Source: Enterococcus malodoratus ATCC 43197 (GTDB taxonomy: Bacteria > Bacillota > Bacilli > Lactobacillales > Enterococcaceae). Taken from it: DNA of 64,000 nucleotides. Position numbers and translations under genes: made by a program. The stretch lies in contig NZ_KE136482.1 in assembly GCF_000407185.1 (NCBI RefSeq), forward strand, positions 558,001 through 622,000, given 5' to 3'. Shown here piece by piece: positions 1-8,277 of this stretch. Within the stretch, counting starts at the first letter, position 1. Each line of letters starts with the position of its first letter. The notes below the pieces were generated by a model that was not told where the DNA came from, searched no databases, and saw nothing but the letters and a program-made list of their open reading frames with translations.

Positions 1-12
1 TGTGTCCTTCAT
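1..12 (-). CDS. Start of an unidentified gene cut by the window edge
   Basis: Reading the minus strand, an ATG at 12 opens M-K-D-T and runs off the left edge. It is preceded by AAAGGAG about nine bases upstream. It follows the LysR gene on the same strand after about 115 bases. A TATAGT hexamer near 60 could be its -10. Nothing can be said about its function. Confidence 0.4.
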
Positions 13-128
13 GATTGCTCGCTCCTTTCAGAATTGTTCTATCTCTAGTAAATCAACTATACCAGCTGCTAACTTGCTTGCCTAATTGAGATTTTTTATG
101 ACTATTCATTGCTTTTTATTATGATGCA

Positions 129-1025
129 TCACTTCTCTTGCAATGTTTTCTTTAGTTCCGTTAGAAAATAAGTGCCAAGCTCAGTTGGTTTGCGCATCCG
201 GTTGCTTATCACTACCAAAGAGTGCTGGTCCGCATCCTCCAACGGACGCAAAACGATCTGATCTTTGGTTAATCCTTTGATTATTCCAAGACCAGAGGCA
301 TAAGCATCTGAAGCGGCCAATAAATTCATTAAGGTGCCTCGATCATTTGTATAATAGTTCGAGCGCTCCTTGGATATACCGATGGGGTCTTCGTTCAGGT
401 AGGCTGATCCGTGATCTTCTTGAATAAATCGAACCTGCGGATATGCCGACAGATCGTCTTTTGTTATTACCTCTTTAGCCGCAAGTGGATGATGAGCGCC
501 CAAATATATATGCGTTGAAAAATTACCTAGAACCTCAAAGTTCAGACTTTCTTGATTGAAATAGCGTTCCAGCATTCGTTTACTTTGCTGATTAAGATAG
601 ATGATCCCCAATTCGCTTTCAAAATCGCGGATACTTTCAAGAATTCGTTTGGTGGTTGTTTCATTCAAATAGAAATTTTGGCAAACTGACTGAAATTTTT
701 CTGCGACCTTCATAAACGGTTCATAGAGAAAATCATAATGCTGGCAACTCACCGTAAAACTCTGCTTAGTTCCCAACAAAAAATGCTTTTCCATTTCTTC
801 AACCTGGGCTAAAATTCGTTTAGCGTAGGTCAAGAAATCACTGCCAGCTTCTGTCAGGCACGCACCTGATTTTGACCTATGAAACAATTGTACGTCCAAC
901 TCGTTTTCCAGCTCCTTGATGGAACTGGAAAGACTGGGTTGAGTCACAAATAATTCTTTCGCCGCCTGACTGAAGCTTCCAACCGTAGCGATCGTTTGGA
1001 CATAGCGATATTGCTGTAAGTTCAT
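129..1025 (-). CDS. LysR-family regulator, probably of sulfur amino acid genes
   Basis: 298-residue LysR-type transcription factor. The N-terminal winged HTH (about residues 1-60) contains the usual SFSQAAKELFVTQPSLS stretch, followed by a linker helix and a substrate-binding domain that senses the coinducer. The ATG at 1025 was chosen over the upstream in-frame GTG at 1031 because AGGAG lies eight bases before it, while the GTG almost abuts the Shine-Dalgarno. It is the last gene of a patB-metI-lysR set; the gap to metI is 24 bases. It resembles the LysR protein at 6918-7841 (shared SVS/TVSxQHY motif and similar length), so the two look like paralogues of the CmbR/MetR/MtaR type that control Met/Cys genes in lactic acid bacteria. 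The specific target is inferred from context. Confidence 0.85.
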   Translation of the reverse strand: MNLQQYRYVQTIATVGSFSQAAKELFVTQPSLSSSIKELENELDVQLFHRSKSGACLTEAGSDFLTYAKRILAQVEEMEKHFLLGTKQSFTVSCQHYDFLYEPFMKVAEKFQSVCQNFYLNETTTKRILESIRDFESELGIIYLNQQSKRMLERYFNQESLNFEVLGNFSTHIYLGAHHPLAAKEVITKDDLSAYPQVRFIQEDHGSAYLNEDPIGISKERSNYYTNDRGTLMNLLAASDAYASGLGIIKGLTKDQIVLRPLEDADQHSLVVISNRMRKPTELGTYFLTELKKTLQEK

Positions 1026-1049
1026 GTTCACCTCTCCTGTCTCACGTTT

Positions 1050-2144
1050 TTACTCTTCAAAAGCGCCAAAGCCTTGAGCCAGATCCCTCAACAAATCTTG
1101 ACTATCTTCTATACCAATCGAAAGACGTAATAAATTATCTGTTAGCCCATAGGATTCTCGCAGGTCTTTCGGAATATCAGCATGGGTTTGAGTAGTCGGA
1201 TAAGTGATCAATGTCTCCACTCCGCCCAAACTTTCGGCAAACGTGATCAAATTCAAATTTGCTAAAAAGTGATTGATTTTACTCGCGTCTCTGACATAGA
1301 AGCTGATCATTCCGCCGATGCCGGGATACAATACTTTTTCGATCTGCGGAAAATCTTTTAAGGCTTTGGCGATTTCCTGCGCATTGCGTTCCTGTTGTTC
1401 AAAGCGGATTTTCAAGGTTTTTAAACTGCGAATGAATAACCAACTGTCAAAACTTGATAACGTTGGTCCGGTCGTATTGCTCAACCAAGCCAATCTTTCT
1501 CCTACATCCGACTCCTTCGCAACGACGACCCCCGCCAGCAAATCGTTGTGTCCGCTTAAAAATTTCGTGCCAGAATGAACGACGATATCAGCACCTTCTT
1601 TAAGCGGCTGCTGTCTTAACGGAGTAGAAAATGTATTGTCTACGATCAGACAAGCTTGGTACTTATGAGCTAGTTTGGCCGTATCAGCGATCGAAACTTC
1701 TTGCATTAAAGGATTCGTCGGTGTTTCCAAAAATACGGCGTCGATTTTTTTAGTTAGTTGACTCTCTAAGCTGTCAAAATCATCGAAATAATGAAACACG
1801 GAAGAATTCTGCCGTTCCAGCTCTTTGAAATAGCGATAACTGCCGCCGTAAAGATCACGAGAAACTAAAAATTCACTTTTCGCCGGAAACAAATTGAAAA
1901 CTAATTGGATCGCACTCATACCGGAGCTTGTCACGATTCCCTGACTTCCTGCTTCTAACTTCGCCAAGGCCCCCTCCAAAATATCTCTGGTGGGATTTTT
2001 CGTACGAGTATAATCATAGCCGGTACTCTGTCCTAATCCCGGATGAGAAAAAGTCGTTGATAAATAAATCGGTGCAGATACTGCTCCCGTTTGATCATCC
2101 TTATGATTGCCGATTTGTGCCAATTCTGTCGCTGTCTGATACAT
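1050..2144 (-). CDS. metI: Cystathionine gamma-synthase / O-acetylhomoserine thiolyase (MetI type)
   Basis: 364-residue PLP enzyme of the Cys/Met metabolism family (fold type I). It joins an activated homoserine with cysteine to give cystathionine, or with sulfide to give homocysteine. The PLP lysine is in VVHSGTKFLSGHNDL (about K194); YDYTRTKNPTR and ETPTNPLMQE are family signatures. Length and sequence order closely follow Bacillus subtilis MetI. The start is the ATG at 2144, with AAGGGAGG eight bases upstream; a longer frame to 2174 lacks a ribosome site. Its 5' end overlaps the patB-like gene by 44 bases, so its Shine-Dalgarno lies inside that gene and translation is probably coupled. Substrate preference (O-acetyl- versus O-succinyl-homoserine) cannot be read from the sequence. 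Confidence 0.9.
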   Translation of the reverse strand: MYQTATELAQIGNHKDDQTGAVSAPIYLSTTFSHPGLGQSTGYDYTRTKNPTRDILEGALAKLEAGSQGIVTSSGMSAIQLVFNLFPAKSEFLVSRDLYGGSYRYFKELERQNSSVFHYFDDFDSLESQLTKKIDAVFLETPTNPLMQEVSIADTAKLAHKYQACLIVDNTFSTPLRQQPLKEGADIVVHSGTKFLSGHNDLLAGVVVAKESDVGERLAWLSNTTGPTLSSFDSWLFIRSLKTLKIRFEQQERNAQEIAKALKDFPQIEKVLYPGIGGMISFYVRDASKINHFLANLNLITFAESLGGVETLITYPTTQTHADIPKDLRESYGLTDNLLRLSIGIEDSQDLLRDLAQGFGAFEE

Positions 2145-3345
2145 ATTGATTGCCTCCCTTAATTTTATGATCAAGCTTTATTAGATTTCTGATTGCTGTT
2201 TCTATGATTTCTGGACTTGTCGCCAAGTTAATACGGATGAAACCTTTAGTCTCAGGCGAAAACCATTCTCCATAATCGATCGCTAAGCCTGCTTCGTCCT
2301 GGATAAAGCGTTTCATATCTAAACTAGGCAGCCAAGCTCTCAAATCGAGCCAAGCCAAGTAGGTTCCTTGAAGCTCGCTGATTTCTATTTCAGGAATTTG
2401 CTTCGTCAATCGCTGCGTCAGTAATTGATAATTTCCCTCTATCACCGATAACAGATCAGCCAGCCATTCATCGCCTGTTCTATAAGCAGCCCGAGCGGCT
2501 GTTTGCCCAACCACGCTAATTCCTGTTTGACGATAAAGTTCTTCCCATTTCTCATATCTCTTGCGCAAGTTTTGATCCGGCAGCCAAATATGAGCATTCA
2601 GCAAGGATGCTAAATTAAAAGTTTTTGATGGCGCATTGCAGACAATCAAATGATCCAAAAAATCTAGTTCCGTCGCGATCGTCAGTGCTGAAATAAAAGT
2701 ATGCCCCGGTAAAATCAAATCAGAATGAATCTCATCAGAAATGACCAGTACATCATATTTTTGACACAGAGAAAGAATCGCCTTCAACTCTGTTTCTGTC
2801 CAAACCCGTCCAACTGGATTATGGGGCGAACAAAGAATGAACAGCTTAATCTCATTTTCAATCAATTGCCGTTCGAAATGTTCAAGGTCCATCTGATAGC
2901 CAGCCTCTGTTTCAACCAGCTCTGAGGTGATCAATTGTCGCTGCTGATTGTTCACAACATCGAAAAAAGGATAATAGACTGGCGGCTGAATAATAATCTG
3001 ATCCCCTACATTGGTGAAGCATGCGATCAAATCATGAATTCCTTGAACGACTCCCGTTGTAAAATGCAGCCACTCTGCTTGAAAGATCGTCTGTTCATGC
3101 CGACTCTGCCATTCCTGATATGTCGAGAAATAATCCGCTGGTGTTAGCGAATAACCGAACACACCATGAGTCATTCTCTCGATCAAGTCGGCTTGAACCG
3201 AATCAGGCGCCGCAAAATCCATATCCGCTACCCAAAGCGGGGTTAAATCCGCATTGTCATAACGCTCCTGCAGCGCGTCCCATTTTAATGAATCGGTTCC
3301 CTTTCTTTTTCGATAATACTTCTGAATAAATTTCGCGGCTTCCAT
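2101..3345 (-). CDS. PatB/MalY-type cystathionine beta-lyase (aminotransferase fold)
   Basis: 414-residue PLP-dependent fold type I protein of the MalY/PatB branch. It is expected to cleave cystathionine to homocysteine, pyruvate and ammonia, the step after MetI. Visible motifs are PLWVADMDF near residue 37, CSPHNPVGR near 172, SDEIHSDL near 203 and the PLP lysine in NAPSKTFN (about K241). The start ATG at 3345 has AAAAGGAG nine bases upstream and directly follows a T-box leader. The last 14 codons overlap metI in another frame, giving a C-terminal tail longer than the fold needs. It is first in the patB-metI-lysR operon. An aminotransferase role is possible, but the neighbours favour the lyase. 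Confidence 0.87.
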   Translation of the reverse strand: MEAAKFIQKYYRKRKGTDSLKWDALQERYDNADLTPLWVADMDFAAPDSVQADLIERMTHGVFGYSLTPADYFSTYQEWQSRHEQTIFQAEWLHFTTGVVQGIHDLIACFTNVGDQIIIQPPVYYPFFDVVNNQQRQLITSELVETEAGYQMDLEHFERQLIENEIKLFILCSPHNPVGRVWTETELKAILSLCQKYDVLVISDEIHSDLILPGHTFISALTIATELDFLDHLIVCNAPSKTFNLASLLNAHIWLPDQNLRKRYEKWEELYRQTGISVVGQTAARAAYRTGDEWLADLLSVIEGNYQLLTQRLTKQIPEIEISELQGTYLAWLDLRAWLPSLDMKRFIQDEAGLAIDYGEWFSPETKGFIRINLATSPEIIETAIRNLIKLDHKIKGGNQYVSDSDRIGTNRQS

Positions 3346-3366
3346 GTGCTCACTCCTTTTCCTTAA

Positions 3367-3632
3367 AAACAAAAAACGCCCCTTTGTCATTCGACAAAGG
3401 GACGGATCAGACCGTGTTACCACCCAAATTCGTATTATATAAAATACCTCGACAGTTCCAAAAAGAAACTCGGTGAGGTAACGGTCACTGCCGTCTAACA
3501 AGCGTTAACCCGTTAGAAAACTCAGAGCTCATCTTCATTGAGTTTGCCGTATCCTCTTTCTCACCAGCCGAGGTCTCTGTATCAAGCAGCGTCAATTACT
3601 CTTCTCTTCAACGTTCTATTATTTAAATCAAT
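3367..3632 (-). promoter_or_regulatory. T-box leader, probably methionine-tRNA responsive
   Basis: The leader RNA upstream of the patB-like gene carries the T-box core GGGTGGTAACACGG (about 3408-3425, reading the minus strand) that pairs with the acceptor end of uncharged tRNA, followed by a terminator hairpin. Upstream is a typical Stem I region with an AGTAATTGACGCTGCTTG start and a GGTGAGAAAGAGGAT segment. Two AUG triplets (3538-3536 and 3532-3530) lie where the specifier loop is expected, in agreement with the methionine genes downstream. The exact specifier was not fixed by folding. Confidence 0.88.
3369..3405 (-). terminator. T-box regulated terminator
   Basis: Perfect stem CCCTTTGTC / GACAAAGGG with a four-base loop, followed by GCGTTTTTTG on the minus strand. 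It is mutually exclusive with the T-box antiterminator and so controls read-through into patB-metI-lysR. Confidence 0.85.
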
Positions 3633-3635
3633 CTA

Positions 3636-3663
3636 ATTATAATCATTGTGCCATCTTTGTCAA
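3636..3663 (-). promoter_or_regulatory. Sigma-A promoter of the T-box operon
   Basis: Minus-strand TTGACA (3663-3658) and TATAAT (3641-3636) are both perfect and are separated by 16 bases. They lie just upstream of the T-box leader. Confidence 0.85.
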
Positions 3664-3676
3664 ATAAAACTTTAAA

Positions 3677-4534
3677 TTAACCTGCCTTGATTTGACCGTT
3701 CAATACGTTCTTTGTATTCTGACAAATGTGTTTGGCGACGTCGGCATTGTTCATCGTGTAGAGATGAATCCCCGCCACATCCTGCGTGGACAGATCCACG
3801 ATTTGATCGATCGCATAAGCCAAGCCCGCTTCTTTTAGCGCGATCGGATCGTACTCATATTTTTCTAAAATAGCCAAAAATTTTCGCGGCAATTTTGTAT
3901 TCGTAGTCTTGATCAGCCGCAACGCCTGATTGCGATTAACAATTGGCATGATCCCCGCTAAAATCGGGACCTTGATATCCGCTAGATAGCAGGATTCCTG
4001 AAATTGATAAAACAATTCGTTATCAAAAAACAACTGAGTAATCAGCTGCTCACAACCGACAGAAACCTTATGTTTCAGATTTTTAATATCCTCCACGCGA
4101 TTATGGGATTCGGGATGAGTTTCCGGATAACAAGCCCCGCTGATATGAAAATGCGGCGCCGCCTTTTTCACGTAATCGATTAAATCACTAGCATAGACAA
4201 AATCCTTTTTTGGCGGCAAATCGGGAAGAATATCTCCCCGCAAAGCCAATATCTGATTGATCCCGATCTGATCAAGCTGTGTTACAAGTTCGACCAACTG
4301 TGCTTGACTGAGATACGCGGCCGGCAAATGGGCGATTGTCGGAACATTTAGTTCTTTATGAATATAATCCGCAACTTTCAGCGTAGTCTCCTCAATCGTT
4401 TGACGGTTATTGCTGCAGGTGACACTAATAAAATCAGGCTGCAGCTGCTTTAGCTCCTTTAAAGTTTTGAAAAGTTTCTCGGCACCAATTTGCGTATTGG
4501 GCGGAAAAACTTCGAAGGAAATCGTACTAGACAT
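3677..4534 (-). CDS. metF: 5,10-methylenetetrahydrofolate reductase
   Basis: 285-residue flavoprotein of the MetF family, forming 5-methyl-THF for the methionine synthase encoded just upstream. It has the TIM-barrel markers ISFEVFPPN at the N-terminus, SVTCSNNR, LALRGD and GACYPETHPES. The length is typical of bacterial MetF. It begins three bases after the metE stop, and its Shine-Dalgarno (AGAGAGGA) lies inside the end of metE, so metE-metF is one transcript. Between its stop and the next gene lies only the promoter of the divergently controlled T-box operon, which is on the same strand. Confidence 0.93.
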   Translation of the reverse strand: MSSTISFEVFPPNTQIGAEKLFKTLKELKQLQPDFISVTCSNNRQTIEETTLKVADYIHKELNVPTIAHLPAAYLSQAQLVELVTQLDQIGINQILALRGDILPDLPPKKDFVYASDLIDYVKKAAPHFHISGACYPETHPESHNRVEDIKNLKHKVSVGCEQLITQLFFDNELFYQFQESCYLADIKVPILAGIMPIVNRNQALRLIKTTNTKLPRKFLAILEKYEYDPIALKEAGLAYAIDQIVDLSTQDVAGIHLYTMNNADVAKHICQNTKNVLNGQIKAG

Positions 4535-4537
4535 AGG

Positions 4538-6781
4538 CTATAATTCCTCTCTGACTTGCTTTACCGCTTCCGTCATGTTGGTCAAACTAGCGGTCGTTTC
4601 CGGGATACCGCGTGTTTTCAAGCCGCAATCAGGGTTGATCCAGACTTTTTCCAGAGGAACTTTCGCCAGAATCTTATGGATCGTCTGTTTGATTTCATTT
4701 ACTGCAGGCACTCGTGGAGAGTGGATATCATAAACACCTGGACCAACTGCTGTTCGGAAATGTTGCTGCTTCAGTTCGTCTAGTATTCCGAGATTCGAGC
4801 GGGAAGCTTCAAAAGAAATCACGTCCGCATCCATTTGATCGATCGCCGGAATAATATCGGTGAATTCGCTATAGCACATATGCGTATGGATTTGGGTCGC
4901 TGCCTGCACCTTGCTGTGAACCAATCGAAAGGCTGGAATCGACCAATCCAAATATTCAGAGTACCAATCGGTTTTTCTCAGCGGTAATTTTTCCCGCAAT
5001 GCGGCTTCATCAATCTGGATGACTCGAATCCCATTTTTCTCCAAATCAAGGACTTCTTCTTGAATCGCCAAAGCGATTTGCAGCGTCGAATCCTTCAAGC
5101 TGATATCCTCCCGTGGGAATGACCAATTCAAAATAGTAACGGGGCCCGTCAGCATGCCCTTCACGATTTTGTCCGTTTGTTTTTGCGCGTAGGTCGACCA
5201 TTTCACCGTGATAGGTTTTTCGCGAGCCACATCGCCCCAAATGATCGGTGGTTTTACGCCGCGGGTACCGTAAGATTGCACCCAGCCGTTCTTGCTGAAT
5301 AGGTACCCCGACAGATTTTGTCCAAAGTATTCCACCATGTCATTCCGTTCAAATTCCCCGTGAACCAAAACATCTAACCCAATTTTTTCTTGCCATTCCA
5401 GCCAGTCATTGATTTGCTGAGCGATAAACTGATCGTAAGCTTCTTCGCTAATTTCCTGCCGCTTGTATTTTGCTCGTGTTAATTTGACTTCTCTTGTTTG
5501 CGGAAATGAACCGATCGTCGTAGTCGGTAATACCGGATAATCAAAAGCTGATTTCTGAATAGTTTCCCGCTGCTCGAAGGTTGGTTGCCGCGTGTAATCC
5601 TTCTCTGTTAGAGCGTTGATTTTTTCTTGTACGGCATGATTTTCTGTAAATCGACTTTCCGCAAACAATTTCTGATTCACCTGCAACACGTCTTTTGCTC
5701 CAGTTAGTATATCTGCTATATCTACAAGTTCTGCCAGCTTCTCTTTGGCGAAAGCGAAATGCTGATTGATTTCTGCTGAAAAAGTTTCATTCTCAGTCGT
5801 AAAAGGTACATGCAGCAGAGAGCATGAGGTAGTCAGTACCAGCCTCTCAGATTCGATTTCTTTAAGAGCCTCAATCGTCTGCTGGTAATTATTGCGCCAA
5901 ATATTTTTTCCGTTCACGATGCCGGCGAATAATAGTTTGTCTTTTGGGAAACCTTGTTTCACTAATTCCAGCGTTTTGCGTCCTTCCACAAAATCCAAGC
6001 CGATCCCATCAAATGGCAGTGCGATAACTGTTTCGTAAGCATCACGAATATCACCAAAATACGTTTGCAGCAAAACTTTTATTTGAGGTTCCGTCAGTAA
6101 TTTTTCATAAATGGCTTTAAACTCTGCCAGCTCTTCGGTTGTTACATCCTTCACTAGACTTGGTTCGTCTAATTGAATCCATTCAGCGCCTAAAGCACCA
6201 AGTCTTTCAAAAATTTCTTTGTAAGCCGCAATCAGCTCATCAGTGATTCTCTGCTGATCCGTTCCCAGCTCAAACTCACTGAGCTGTAGCAGCGTATACG
6301 GTCCGATAATTACTGGCCGTGTCTCAATCCCCAGTACCTTGGCCTCATGATATTCTTTAAAAATTTTATCACCGCTGACAAAAATACTTGTACCTTTCTC
6401 AATTTTTGGCACGATATAGTGATAATTCGTATTGAACCATTTTTTCATCGGCCTTGCCTTGATATCCCCCTTTTCTCCCTGATAGCCGCGAGCCAAAGCA
6501 AAGTACTTCTCACTTTCGGTTAGGTTCAATGTCTTTACTTCTTGCGGAATGATATTTAATAAGCAGGCCGTATCCAAGGTTGTGTCATAAAAAGAAAAGT
6601 CGTTGCTGGGAATTCCGTCAATACCACTTTGCTTGATCAATTCCCAATGCTTCTGTCGCAGTTCTCTCGCAAAATCCGTTAATTCACTAATCGTTAACTC
6701 ATTTCTAAAATATTTTTCCGTAGCAAATTTTAATTCTCTATTTTCCCCAATTCTCGGGAAACCGATAATCGTTGTTTTCAT
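4538..6781 (-). CDS. metE: Cobalamin-independent methionine synthase
   Basis: 747-residue MetE, transferring the methyl group of 5-methyl-THF-polyglutamate to homocysteine. It has the two-barrel architecture, with catalytic C-terminal zinc ligands visible as H634 and C636 (THMCYSEF), E658 (SFEAS) and C719 ([10 protein letters not shown]), matching the E. coli ligand set shifted by seven. The N-terminus [14 protein letters not shown] is diagnostic. The start ATG at 6781 has GGAGGAGG upstream; an in-frame extension to 6826 lacks support. It is first gene of metE-metF and diverges from a LysR gene with MET-box-like palindromes in between, so LysR activation is likely. Confidence 0.95.
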   Translation of the reverse strand: MKTTIIGFPRIGENRELKFATEKYFRNELTISELTDFARELRQKHWELIKQSGIDGIPSNDFSFYDTTLDTACLLNIIPQEVKTLNLTESEKYFALARGYQGEKGDIKARPMKKWFNTNYHYIVPKIEKGTSIFVSGDKIFKEYHEAKVLGIETRPVIIGPYTLLQLSEFELGTDQQRITDELIAAYKEIFERLGALGAEWIQLDEPSLVKDVTTEELAEFKAIYEKLLTEPQIKVLLQTYFGDIRDAYETVIALPFDGIGLDFVEGRKTLELVKQGFPKDKLLFAGIVNGKNIWRNNYQQTIEALKEIESERLVLTTSCSLLHVPFTTENETFSAEINQHFAFAKEKLAELVDIADILTGAKDVLQVNQKLFAESRFTENHAVQEKINALTEKDYTRQPTFEQRETIQKSAFDYPVLPTTTIGSFPQTREVKLTRAKYKRQEISEEAYDQFIAQQINDWLEWQEKIGLDVLVHGEFERNDMVEYFGQNLSGYLFSKNGWVQSYGTRGVKPPIIWGDVAREKPITVKWSTYAQKQTDKIVKGMLTGPVTILNWSFPREDISLKDSTLQIALAIQEEVLDLEKNGIRVIQIDEAALREKLPLRKTDWYSEYLDWSIPAFRLVHSKVQAATQIHTHMCYSEFTDIIPAIDQMDADVISFEASRSNLGILDELKQQHFRTAVGPGVYDIHSPRVPAVNEIKQTIHKILAKVPLEKVWINPDCGLKTRGIPETTASLTNMTEAVKQVREEL

Positions 6782-6854
6782 ATTTTTTCCTCCTCCAGTT
6801 GTGTTACGGAACACAATAGCACGCATTTTTTTGCTTGAATAACTGAAAAAAGTA

Positions 6855-6892
6855 ATAACTAGTTATAGCCAATACCTATAACCTCCGTTATA
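6855..6892. promoter_or_regulatory. MET-box-like palindromes between metE and lysR
   Basis: Three overlapping inverted repeats are visible: ATAACTAGTTAT (6855-6866), TATAG-N7-CTATA (6864-6880) and TATAAC-N4-GTTATA (6877-6892). The 17-bp TATAG-N7-CTATA layout matches the MET-box (TATAGTTT-x-AAACTATA) reported for the streptococcal methionine LysR regulator. A possible -10 (TATACT, 6889-6894) for the rightward lysR gene overlaps the last repeat, which suggests autoregulation together with control of metE. Confidence 0.65.
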
Positions 6893-6917
6893 CTCTTAAA
6901 AAAAGCGAGGTGGAAAT

Positions 6918-7841
6918 ATGCGATTACAACAACTGATTTATTTTGAGAAAATTATTGAAAAAGGTTCGATCAACGAGGCTGCCAAAGCTTTATATCTGAC
7001 CCAGCCAAGCTTGTCCAACGCATTAAAAGAACTGGAAAGTGAAATGAAGGTGCAGCTGCTGGTGCGAAATAAGCAGGGGATCATTCCCACGTCGGAGGGT
7101 CGTGAATTTCTGATCTATTGCCGCCAAATTTTGGATCAGGTCAATTTGTTGGAGGAAAAATTTAAGAATGAACCGCTCCGTAAACAAAATTTTTCGGTCT
7201 CTGCCCAACATTATGCTTTCGTGGTACACGCCTTTGTAGAGCTGCTGCGGACAGTAAATGCCGATGAATACAAATTCACCTTACGTGAAACAGAAACGGA
7301 AAATATTTTTGATGATCTGGCTAGCTTCAAAAGTGAGTTGGGAATTTTGTATTTGAATTCCTTCAATCAGCAAGTATTAACTAAATTGTTCAAAGAAAAG
7401 GGACTCGAATTCACCCCGCTTTTCGAAGCAAAGCCGCATGTTTTTGTTAGCCGCAGCAATCCGCTCGTTGCCAAAAAATCACTAAAATTGGCGGATCTTG
7501 AAGATTATCCCTATCTGTCTTATGAGCAAGGCGAAACCAACTCTTTTTATTTTTCCGAAGAAATTCTCAGTACTTGGGATCGAAAAAAGAACATCAAAGT
7601 CAGCGATCGCGCCACCATTTTTAACCTGATGGTTGGACTAAATGGCTACACGATCAGTTCCGGTATTATTAGTAGTGAGTTGAACGATGACAAAATCGTG
7701 GCCATTCCCCTAGAATATAACGATGTGATCACGCTCGGTTGGATCAAACAGCAGCAACTGGAACTTTCTCCGGTAGCTCAAAAATATTTGGAGCTGCTCG
7801 AGGAACACATTCGCGGATATGGCTTTGACATAATTGTTTAG
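6918..7841 (+). CDS. LysR-family regulator divergent from metE (MetR/MtaR-like)
   Basis: 307-residue LysR-type regulator. The winged HTH (residues 1-60) includes SINEAAKALYLTQPSLSNA, followed by the effector-binding domain. The ATG at 6918 follows GAGGTGG at four to five bases. Its divergent position opposite metE, the MET-box-like repeats between them, and its resemblance to the LysR at 129-1025 argue for methionine control. It also lies upstream of the malolactic genes on the same strand, but 436 bases of AT-rich DNA with an independent promoter separate them. An MleR role is a weaker alternative. Confidence 0.85.
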   Translation: MRLQQLIYFEKIIEKGSINEAAKALYLTQPSLSNALKELESEMKVQLLVRNKQGIIPTSEGREFLIYCRQILDQVNLLEEKFKNEPLRKQNFSVSAQHYAFVVHAFVELLRTVNADEYKFTLRETETENIFDDLASFKSELGILYLNSFNQQVLTKLFKEKGLEFTPLFEAKPHVFVSRSNPLVAKKSLKLADLEDYPYLSYEQGETNSFYFSEEILSTWDRKKNIKVSDRATIFNLMVGLNGYTISSGIISSELNDDKIVAIPLEYNDVITLGWIKQQQLELSPVAQKYLELLEEHIRGYGFDIIV

Positions 7842-8214
7842 ACTCATCAAACAGTTATTTTAATACACAAACGATTGTCCGTTAAATAAAAATCGTTTTA
7901 AAATAAATTTAGTTTTATCCTTTAGACTAAAATCGTTTATCATGCCTATTTTTCCTCTTTTATCACCATTACCAATTTATTGTTAACACAATATCCTACA
8001 TTCCCTATCAACCACAAAATAATCCATCTATCGAAATCATCGTTATTTAAACTTTGTTTTCCCACGCGTTCAATGTCCAAACAAACTGCTAGTATATAAA
8101 ATTAATTCCTTCTAAACAACGATCTTTTCCTACTATATAATCGTATTTTCCCAACACAAATCTTCCACTTTTCATAACTCTTCATATAAATAATATTTAT
8201 CATTACCCAATGTT
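7842..8214. other. AT-rich non-coding stretch before mleS
   Basis: No open frame with a ribosome site was seen in either direction. The stretch is strongly AT-rich and holds several scattered ATCGTTT-like or ATCGTA-like words (near 7889, 7931, 8037 and 8142). These could be binding sites for a regulator of the malolactic operon, but they are not regularly spaced. No convincing terminator for the upstream LysR gene is visible. Confidence 0.4.
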
Positions 8215-8244
8215 TTGACTATGAACCTGCTCTCCTTTTATACT
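8215..8244 (+). promoter_or_regulatory. Sigma-A promoter of mleS
   Basis: TTGACT (8215-8220) and TATACT (8239-8244) are separated by 18 bases, about 34 bases before the mleS start codon. An AGGAGG Shine-Dalgarno follows at 8264-8269. Confidence 0.75.
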
Positions 8245-8277
8245 GCTCATGCAATCAAAATTTAGGAGGATTTACTT

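Noticed and set aside
6918-7841. LysR gene as mleR for the malolactic operon
   Set aside because: It is divergent from metE with MET-box-like sites and resembles the LysR of the other methionine operon. The malolactic genes have their own promoter 370 bases downstream.
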